A stretch of 64,000 nucleotides of DNA. Origin: Paenirhodobacter populi. GTDB taxonomy: Bacteria > Pseudomonadota > Alphaproteobacteria > Rhodobacterales > Rhodobacteraceae. Of the stretch, positions 15,810 to 23,800 are shown in pieces. The notes beneath the pieces were generated by a model. The model had not been told where the DNA came from. It saw nothing but the letters and a program-made list of their open reading frames with translations, and ran no database searches. Where the stretch lies: the NCBI RefSeq assembly GCF_004022215.1, contig NZ_SAUZ01000003.1:124001-188000 (forward strand), given 5' to 3'. How positions within the stretch are numbered: position 1 is the first letter of the stretch; each line of letters begins with the position of its first letter. Made by a program: the position numbers and the translations under genes.

Positions 15810-16767
15810 GGCGGGGCCTCCGCCACAGCAGGATCAGGAACAGCGCCGCACCGACGACGCCCAGAACGGTGCCCGCCGGGATCTCATAGGGATGGATGAC
15901 CAGCCGCCCGACAAGGTCCGATCCCAGCACCAGCATCGCGCCCCCCATCGCCGTGGGCGCCAGCGTCCGGCGCAGGTTGTCGCCCATCATCCGCGACACG
16001 ATATTCGGCACCACCAGCCCGACGAAGGGGATCATGCCGACCGAGGACACGACCATCGCCGTCACCACCGCCACGACGACAAGGCCAAGCCGCATCACCG
16101 CCTGCGGTCTGAGCCCAAGCGCCGTCGCCGATTCCACCCCCAGCCCGAGGATCGAGAAACGATCCGCCGCGAACCAGGCGATGACCGCCGCGATCCCGGC
16201 GATCCACAGCAATTCGTAGCGCCCCGCGATCACGCCGGAAAATTCCCCGGTCAGCAGCCAGATCGACAGATATTGCAGCAGGTCGGTCTCCCAGCCGATC
16301 CACGTCACCGCCGCGCCCAGAATCCCCGCAAGGATCAGCCCAGCAAGGGGCACCAGAAACACCTCTTTCGGGGGCAGTCGGCGGATCACCTGCAGAAACA
16401 GCGTCACCCCCATCAGCGCGGTGACCGAGGCCACCAGCATCTTGACCCAGATCGGCGCTTCGGGCGCGATCAGCGTCACGGCGATCAGGCCAAGCGCCGC
16501 CGATTCCGGCGCGCCGGTGGTCGAGGGCTCGACGAAACGGTTGCGTGCGATCTGCTGCATCACCACCCCCGCCACCGCCAGCGCCGCCCCCGCCAGCATT
16601 GCGGCCAGCGTGCGCGGAATCCGCGAGACGGTCAGGAACAGCCAGGCCTGCGGATCGCTGAGCGACACATTCGCCGCCCCCACCGCAAGACTTGCCAGCG
16701 CCAGCGCCGCAAGCCCGGCCAGCGCCAGGACCCTGATCCAGCGATCCCTGTTCTGGCGGTCGTGCAT
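15799..16767 (-). CDS. Iron-siderophore ABC transporter permease (FecCD family), first subunit
   Basis: 322 residues with FecCD landmarks: RIPRTLAAMLAGAALAVAGVVMQQIARN near the start (shown in part by RIPRTLAAMLAG), GLGVESATALGLR, and GMIPFVGLVVPNIVSRMM. It pairs with the downstream permease to form the membrane channel. The start lies 3 bp after the substrate-binding gene. Confidence 0.9.
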   Translation of the reverse strand: MHDRQNRDRWIRVLALAGLAALALASLAVGAANVSLSDPQAWLFLTVSRIPRTLAAMLAGAALAVAGVVMQQIARNRFVEPSTTGAPESAALGLIAVTLIAPEAPIWVKMLVASVTALMGVTLFLQVIRRLPPKEVFLVPLAGLILAGILGAAVTWIGWETDLLQYLSIWLLTGEFSGVIAGRYELLWIAGIAAVIAWFAADRFSILGLGVESATALGLRPQAVMRLGLVVVAVVTAMVVSSVGMIPFVGLVVPNIVSRMMGDNLRRTLAPTAMGGAMLVLGSDLVGRLVIHPYEIPAGTVLGVVGAALFLILLWRRPRRAR

Positions 16768-16770
16768 GCC

Positions 16771-17670
16771 CTACCCGTTCAGGCTGGCAAGGATCTGGTC
16801 GAGCGTCTGCATCAGCGCCGTATAGCCGCCGCCCGCCACATACATCCCCGCGCCGCTGAGATAGAGGATATGGCCGTTCTTCGCGGCATTGGTCGTCGCC
16901 ACCAGCGGATTGTCCAGCGTGATGCGGGCGGATTGCCCCTCCTCGCCGATCGCGGCGCTGCGGTCGATGACAAAGATCCAGTCGGGATTGGCCTCCGCGA
17001 TGAACTCAAGCGACACCGCATCGCCGTGGTTTTCCGCCGACAGGCCCGCCCGCGCCTCGGGCATGCCGGTCGCGGTATGCAGCCAGCCAAAGCGCGAGCT
17101 GGCCCCATAGGCCGCGACCTTCGGCCCGTTGGTCAGCAGGATCAGCGCGCTGCCCCGCCCCTCGGCCGCCGCGTGCAACTCATCAAGCTTCGCCTGAAGC
17201 GAGGCGATCAGTTCGTCCGCCTTGTCCTGCTTGCCGAACAGCGCGCCGTAATCCTTCAGCCGCCGTTCCGCATCGCCCAGCACATCCGGGGAAACCGACA
17301 TGTCGATCACCGGCGCGATCCGCCCGAGCGAGTCATATTGCGCCGCCGAGCGCCCGCCGACGATGATGAGGTCCGGGCCAAGGCCCGCGACCGCCTCCAG
17401 ATCCGGCTCGAACAGCGTGCCGACCTTCGCCGCATCCCTCGACACGTCATCGAGGTAATCGACATAAAGCTTTTGCGGCACCCCGGCCACGGGCACGCCA
17501 AGCGCATGCAGGGAATCGATCGCCGCGACATCGTAGACGACGGGCCTCTCCGGCGTCTCGTCGATGGTCACGGGGCCGCGCGCCGTGGTCACCGTCACCG
17601 GATCGGCAACAGCCATGACGGCGGGGAAAAGTGCCAGAAGGCTGATCGCGGCAAGGCGGGGAAATGTCAT
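16771..17670 (-). CDS. Siderophore-binding periplasmic protein of an iron ABC importer
   Basis: About 299 residues from ATG 17670, preceded by GGAGAG. A signal peptide runs to about residue 22 without a lipobox cysteine, so the protein should be soluble in the periplasm. The fold is the class III binding type (FatB/CeuE/YclQ-like), with GLGPDLIIVGGRSA and RFGWLHTATGMPEA. These relatives bind catecholate siderophores such as petrobactin; the ligand here is not known. First gene of the operon. Confidence 0.87.
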   Translation of the reverse strand: MTFPRLAAISLLALFPAVMAVADPVTVTTARGPVTIDETPERPVVYDVAAIDSLHALGVPVAGVPQKLYVDYLDDVSRDAAKVGTLFEPDLEAVAGLGPDLIIVGGRSAAQYDSLGRIAPVIDMSVSPDVLGDAERRLKDYGALFGKQDKADELIASLQAKLDELHAAAEGRGSALILLTNGPKVAAYGASSRFGWLHTATGMPEARAGLSAENHGDAVSLEFIAEANPDWIFVIDRSAAIGEEGQSARITLDNPLVATTNAAKNGHILYLSGAGMYVAGGGYTALMQTLDQILASLNG

Positions 17671-17881
17671 CCTGCTCTCCTGATACATGGTCGGGTCCCG
17701 GACCGGCTGACGCCGGGTCTCGCGCCCCTGACTAACGGCTTGTCCGCGCCGGGTCCAGCAGGTAGCCTAGTGAAAAACTCGGATATCCGCATCCTGATCG
17801 CCGCTGCCCGCGCATCGGGCGTTTCCCGACGGCCCGCACCACCTAAGCCCCCCCGAAATCCCGCACCCTTCTCCCTTTCGT

Positions 17882-17943
17882 GTTTCCATAAATATCCCGG
17901 GGGTGAATTTGCGCGCATGCGCAAAGAGGGGGCTGGCCCCCTG
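17882..17943 (+). repeat. Dispersed two-hairpin repeat, copy 4
   Basis: Head CCATAAATATCCCGGGGG, hairpin 1 TTTGCGC/GCGCAAA (17908-17925), hairpin 2 AGGGGG-CTGG-CCCCCT. It occupies part of the 444-bp divergent interval between the siderophore-binding gene and the HAD gene (17671-18114). I see no convincing promoter or other element in the rest of that interval. Confidence 0.85.
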
Positions 17944-18114
17944 CCCCCCATCCACCCGCGGCCCGATCCCGGCTCCGACCCGACCTCCACACCACAAATC
18001 CGCGTCATCCGCGCAAAAGCCTCCCAATCGCGCCGCCTGCGGCACGGCGACGGGTTGCATCCCCGCGCCGGGCCGCTTTAATGCCATCCGACACCCGTTC
18101 AGACAGGAAAACCG

Positions 18115-18771
18115 ATGACAAGCCAGACGCCCGACACTCAGCCCCTCCGGTTCAAGGGCATCGCCTGGGATGTCGACGGCACCCTTGTCGACAGCGAGCC
18201 TTTGCACCACGAAGTCCTGATCTCGGTCTGCCTCGATCTGGGCGTCGACCTGCGGAACGAGGCGGAGGACCGTTTCCTCGGCCTCTCGCAAGATGAGATC
18301 TGGGGCATGCTCGCCCCCGCCATGCCGCCGGGCCTGACCCGCGAGGCATGGAAGAACCGCCTGATCGACAGCTATATCGCCGGGTCCGGCACGCTGAAGC
18401 CCCTGCCCGGAGCGGTCGAGGTGATCCGCCGTTTCGCCGAAGCCGGGCTGCGGCAGGTGGCCGTGTCGAACGCCGGGCGGCGGGTGCTGAACGCGAATAT
18501 CGCGGCGCTCGGCATCCGCGACCTGCTGGTGGGCACGATCTCCGTCGATGACGTGACCGAGGGCAAGCCCGCCCCCGAGCCCTACCGCAAGGGCGCGGCG
18601 CTGCTGGACCTGACGGTGCGCGACGTGCTGGCGGTCGAGGATTCGGGCACCGGCGCACGGGCGGCGAAGGCGGCGGGGATGCAGGTCGCCACGCTCGGAG
18701 TCGCGCAATCGGTGGGCGGCCTGCCGATCGCCAAGCTGGACGATCTGCCGGCGCTGGTGCTGGGCCGCTGA
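18115..18771 (+). CDS. HAD-superfamily phosphatase (phosphoglycolate phosphatase-like, subfamily IA)
   Basis: 218 residues. Motif I is WDVDGTLVDSE (residues 17-27), motif II is VSNAGRR, the lysine of motif III lies in EGKPAPEPY and motif IV in AVEDSGTGARAA. A helical cap follows motif I. The protein should hydrolyse a small phosphorylated metabolite; the substrate cannot be deduced. It ends on TGATCA, shared with the opposite-strand pbpC stop. Confidence 0.85.
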   Translation: MTSQTPDTQPLRFKGIAWDVDGTLVDSEPLHHEVLISVCLDLGVDLRNEAEDRFLGLSQDEIWGMLAPAMPPGLTREAWKNRLIDSYIAGSGTLKPLPGAVEVIRRFAEAGLRQVAVSNAGRRVLNANIAALGIRDLLVGTISVDDVTEGKPAPEPYRKGAALLDLTVRDVLAVEDSGTGARAAKAAGMQVATLGVAQSVGGLPIAKLDDLPALVLGR

Positions 18772-20805
18772 TCAGCGCACCAACCCGACCCGGGACGAGG
18801 CCGACCGCCCCCGCGCATCCAGCACCGTCAGCGTGACGAAGCCCTGCGCCGGCAGGTCGATCCAGACCGCGCGGCCCCTTTCGCCCCTCGCCACCGGCAT
18901 GCCGTTCGCCAGCCAGGTGAAGGGTGCCTGCCCGCCGCGCAGCTTGGCCATCACCCCGCCGCCCGAGGGCTGCAACAGCGCCCCGTCGGGCGGAAAGGTC
19001 AGCTCGGGCGCATCCGCATCGGCGACCAGCGCGCCGCGCGGACGGAACTGCCGCAGGGGCTGCGGCAGGCGGGCGTTCGGCAACAGCAACGTATCGGGCG
19101 GCGGCGGCGGCAAGGGCTCGCGCGCGGCCCCCAGACGGTCGAACAGCTCGAACAGCACCGGCGCCGCAACATCGCCGCCGAAGGCCCCCGGCACCGGCGT
19201 CCCATCGGCGCGGCCGAGCCAGACCCCGGCCACGAAGCGCCCGTCATAGCCCACCGCCAGCGCGTCGCGGTGCCCGTAGGAGGTGCCGGTCTTGTAGGCC
19301 ACCCGCCCCGGCGCGGCGCCGGGCGGCGGCGTGATATGGGACAGGATATCCCCCACCTGCCACGCCGCGACGGGACCAAAGATCCGCCCCGGCAGCTCCC
19401 CGGCCCGACCCGGCTCCGCCGACAGCCGCAGGGGCCGCCCCTGCCGCGCCAGCGCCGCATAAGCCGTCACCAGATCCTGCAGGCTGATCCCCACCCCGCC
19501 AAGCGCGATCGCCAGCCCCGGCGCCGCCTGCCCCGGCAGCGCGACCTTCGCCCCCGTCCGTCGCAGCACCGCCAAGAGCCGCGCGGGGCCAAGGCTTTCG
19601 GTCAGGCTGACGACCGGCAGGTTCAGCGATTGCGCCAGCGCCTGCCGCAGGCTGACCGTGCCGTGGAACTGCCGGTCGAAATTCTGCGGCTGCCAGCGGC
19701 CGAAGGCGCGGGGGCGATCCTCGATCAACGTCTCGGGATGGGCGAGGCCGTCGTCGAACGCCAGCCCGTAGACGAAAGGCTTCAGCGTCGATCCGGGCGA
19801 ACGCGCCGCCAGCGTCAGATCGACAAACCCCGCCCGCGCGGTATCCGTCCACTCGGCGCCGCCGACCTGCGCCAGAATCTCGCCGTTCCGGTGATCGGCC
19901 AGCACCATCGCCGCCGAGACCTGCCCGCCCTGCCCCGCCACCGCCCGAAGGGCGAGCCGTTCGGCCGCGCGTTGCAGCCCGGCGTCGATCGTCGTCGGAA
20001 TGCGGCTGCCGGGCGGATGCGCCGCCGCCAGCCTTTGCGCCAGATGTGGGGCGAGCGCAGGAAAATCCCGCCGCGCCTGCGGCACGGCTTCGCGCATCGC
20101 GGCGGTAGCGGCCTCGCCGGTCAGCAGTCCTTCGCCGGCCAACCGCGACAGCACGCGGTCCCGCGCGGCGCGCGCGGCCTCGGGGTGGCGGTCGGGGCGG
20201 CGGGCCTCGGGCGATTGCGGCAGGGCGATCAGCAGCGCGGTTTCGGCGGGGGTCAGGCGGCGCGGCTCCTTGCCGAACCAGCTCAGCGAGGCGGCGCGCA
20301 CCCCCTCGATATTCCCGCCGAACGGCGCGAGCCGCAGGTAAAGGCTCAGGATCTGCGCCTTCGTCAGCCGCCGTTCCAGCGCCAGCGCCACCCGCGCCTG
20401 CCGCAGCTTGCCGGAAATCCGCCCCGTCGTGCCCTGCTCCAGCAGCCGCGCCACCTGCATCGTCAGGGTCGAGGCGCCCGACACTACCCGCCCGGACACT
20501 GCCGCCTGCGCCGCCGCACGCAGCACCGCCAGCGGATCGACGCCGTGATGGCTGTAGAAACGGCGGTCCTCATAGGCGACCAGCCGGGCGGGATAGGCCG
20601 GATCGACCTCCCCCGGGTCCAGCCGCCAGCGCCCGTCCGCGACCGGGAAGGCGCGCAGGATCGTGCCGTCGCGGGCCAGCACCTCGCTCCCCACCGGCAC
20701 GTCCAGCGGCGGCAGAGCGGTCCGCGCCACCCAGTCGTCCACGCCGTCCCGCGCGCCGGCCGCCAGCGCAAGGCCAAGCGCCAGCGCGGCGAGCCGCCCG
20801 CTCAC
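18772..20805 (-). CDS. pbpC: PbpC, penicillin-binding protein 1C
   Basis: 677 residues. A short N-terminal helix is followed by a GT51 transglycosylase domain (catalytic Glu in YEDRRFYSHHG near residue 79). Next comes a transpeptidase domain with SPGSTLKPF (near 335), SLN and KTGTS (near 501), and a C-terminal BiPBP_C beta domain from about 595. It polymerises and may cross-link peptidoglycan in the periplasm. The ATG overlaps the end of the alpha-2-macroglobulin gene by 4 bp, the usual yfhM-pbpC pairing. Confidence 0.93.
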   Translation of the reverse strand: MSGRLAALALGLALAAGARDGVDDWVARTALPPLDVPVGSEVLARDGTILRAFPVADGRWRLDPGEVDPAYPARLVAYEDRRFYSHHGVDPLAVLRAAAQAAVSGRVVSGASTLTMQVARLLEQGTTGRISGKLRQARVALALERRLTKAQILSLYLRLAPFGGNIEGVRAASLSWFGKEPRRLTPAETALLIALPQSPEARRPDRHPEAARAARDRVLSRLAGEGLLTGEAATAAMREAVPQARRDFPALAPHLAQRLAAAHPPGSRIPTTIDAGLQRAAERLALRAVAGQGGQVSAAMVLADHRNGEILAQVGGAEWTDTARAGFVDLTLAARSPGSTLKPFVYGLAFDDGLAHPETLIEDRPRAFGRWQPQNFDRQFHGTVSLRQALAQSLNLPVVSLTESLGPARLLAVLRRTGAKVALPGQAAPGLAIALGGVGISLQDLVTAYAALARQGRPLRLSAEPGRAGELPGRIFGPVAAWQVGDILSHITPPPGAAPGRVAYKTGTSYGHRDALAVGYDGRFVAGVWLGRADGTPVPGAFGGDVAAPVLFELFDRLGAAREPLPPPPPDTLLLPNARLPQPLRQFRPRGALVADADAPELTFPPDGALLQPSGGGVMAKLRGGQAPFTWLANGMPVARGERGRAVWIDLPAQGFVTLTVLDARGRSASSRVGLVR

Positions 20806-23800
20806 TCGATCACCACCCCGGAGGCGTCGCCATGCGCCCGCATTTCCGGGCGATACATGTCTTCGACCGAGGCGGCGGGATGGCGGAAGGTTCCGGGGCT
20901 GACGGCGCGCACGATATAGGCCAGCCGGAAGGGCTGATCGCTCTGCCAGTCCACGGCGGCGAGGAAGCGGTCCTGCAGGAACTCCGTCATCCGGGTGTTC
21001 GTCAGCACGTCGAGCCAGTCGAGGCCGGCCAGATCGCCGCCGCGGATCAGGTTCGGGTTATCAATTTCAAACCCCGCGGGCAGCGGGTCCGAGATCATCA
21101 GCCGCGCGGCCTGCGGGCCAAGGGGCGTGACCTCGACCACCGTCACGAGCCGCGTCCCCTGCGCCACATGGGCGATGTCCACGGGCTCGCCCTCGGTCGT
21201 GTAGTAGCTGCGCGCGATCTGCCAGCCGTTGCCGCCAGCCGGTTCCGCCACCTCGGGCACGCCAAGCGTGGTCAGCGTCAGGGTCTGCGGCTGCGCCCCG
21301 CCATTGGCGATGGCGACGGAACGCCCGGCGGTCTCCGCGTCGATCATGCTGACCACCGGCCCGGCCGGGGTCTGGCCGTCGATCGTCAGCCCGCCCGCGC
21401 CGGGACGGTCGATCATCGCGCTAGCCGCCATCAGCACCCAGACGGATTCCTGCGTCGACAGCGGCACCTGACCCAGCCTTTGGGTGACCGAGGCGCCGAT
21501 CGCCTCGCTGTCGATCGCATTTGATCCGGCCTCCTGCGCCAGCGCCAGCACCGCCGCGCGGTCGCGGAGCGCCGAGCCGTAATCGACCCGCCAGACCGCC
21601 CGCTCCGCGGCCTGCGCGGAAATCATCCGCCCCGCCCGCGCGAACATCGCATCCGCCCGCGCCGGATCGCCGTAGGAGGCCAGCGCCGCGCCCAGCTGCG
21701 CCGCCGCCATCGGCGTGGCGAAATCGTCGCCCTTCACATCGGCGTAATAGCGCAGATCGCCCACCGCCGCCGCGCCCTCGCGCGCCAGAACCATGAGTTG
21801 ATAGGCCAGCAGCGCCCCGCCGCCGTTGGACTCGCGGTCGAAATCGGGGGCGTAGTTCACCTGATTGCGCAGGTTGTCGAGCGCGCTGCGGAACGCCTGA
21901 TCCGGCACCGCATGCCCTGCCCGGCGCGCCCGGCTGAGGAAGTCGGTGACATAGGCATCCAGCCAGCCGTCCCCGGATTCCGGCCGCCACAGGCCAAAGG
22001 CGCCCGAGCCGTCCTGATTGGTCAGCACGCGCGCGATGGCGCCGTCGATCCGCGCGGGCAGGTCGGCGGGCGTCGCCAGCCCCATCGCCGTGGCGATCGA
22101 GGACAGATACAGCAGCGGCATCGCCTTCGACGTCACCTGTTCCGTGCAGCCATAGGGATAGCTGTCGAGCGCGGCCAGCACTGCAGGCGCGTCGAACCGC
22201 GCGATCGGCCCCGCCGCGAGGATCGACCGGGCGGAACCGGCCCGGAACCCGGCGAAGACATCGGCGTCAAAGGTGAAGGTCTGCCCCGGCGCAAGGTCGA
22301 ACCGCGACTGCCGCGACAGGGTGGGATCGTTCGCCTCGACCGGGACGGTCAGGGTCTTGTCCAGCCGCTTTCCGTCGGGCGTGGTCAGGGCCACGCGGAT
22401 TTCCAGCACGCCCTCGGCCGCCGGGGCGGTCAGCGGCACCTCGATCACCGCGCGTCCCTGATCCTCCAGCGTCACCTCGGCAGGCGCTTCGCCAAGGGTG
22501 AGGCCGGGCGAGGTGACCTCGATCCCCATCCGGCCCGCAGGCCCGCTGGTGTGATGCAGGTCCAAGAGCAGCCGCGAGCTGTCCCCCGGCGCAAGGAAGC
22601 GCGGAACCGAGGCGCTGACCACCACCGGATCGCGCACCAGCACGTCCTGCGCCGCCTGACCGATGCCGGTCTGCGACCAGACCACCGCCATCAGCCGCAC
22701 CGTGCCGTTGAAGGAGGGCATGTCGAACTGCGTCGTCACCGTGCCATCCGCGCCGACCGTCAGCGGGCCGGAGAAATAGGCGACCAGTTCCTCGGTCGGC
22801 GGGGGGGCCTCGATGGTGCCCGCCGCCGCATCGCCGCCCGAGCGCAGGGTGCCCTCGGCCCCCGCCTGCCCGTCGATCAGCCGCCCGTAAAGATCACGCA
22901 GCCCGACGCCCAGACGCCGCTGGCCGAAGTAATGGGCGGCGGGATCGGGGGATTTGAAGGCCGTCAGGTTCAGGATGCCGACATCGACCGCCGCGATGGT
23001 CGCATAGGCGGTCTCGCCCGGCGCCACGCCCTCGACCTTCAGCGTCACGGGCAGGGGCGCGCGGGGATCGGATGCCTCGGGCGCCTGCAAGGTGGCCGTC
23101 AGCCGTCGTGCCCCCGAATCGACGGCGGCATAGCCGAGGCCAAGCGCCCGGTCCGGCGCGCGGTCCGGGGCCTGCGCCGCCAGAGGCCGGATGACCGAGG
23201 CGGTGACATAGGCGCCCGCCCCCCATTCCTCCGTCACCGGGAGATCGACGCCATTCTCCCCCGCCGTCACCGCCACCGATTGCAGCGAGATCACCCGGTT
23301 CGACAGGACGGACACCAGCGCCACCCCGTCCGCCGGCGCGACGATGCGCAGATGCGCCGTCTCCCCGGCCCGATAGGCGGGCTTGTCGAGCGACATCTGC
23401 AACCGGTCCGGGCTTGCCGCCACATCGGCGGGCGCGAACCAGCCCGCGTCGAAGCTGACAGAGCTTGCGGCATAGGCCTGCGGATCGTCCGCCTCGACCA
23501 CCAGTTCGTATTCGCCCCAGCCGGTGGTGGCGGCGACCTCCTGCGGGGCGGTGCCGTCAAGGTCGAGCGCGCCCTCCGCCACGCGGGTGCGGCGGATCAC
23601 GGGTTCCCAGTTCCAGCGGCCGTCGAGCGCATACCACTGATACTGCCGCTCGATCCGGTTCAGCCGCCAATGCGCCTTGAGCGCGACCGGCGTGACGTCC
23701 GGGCCAAGGGCCACGACCTGAAACCGCGCCTCCGCCCCCTGCGGCAGGATGTCGTCGAACATCGGGCGGATGCCGATCACCGGCTCGGCGGGCATCAGCG

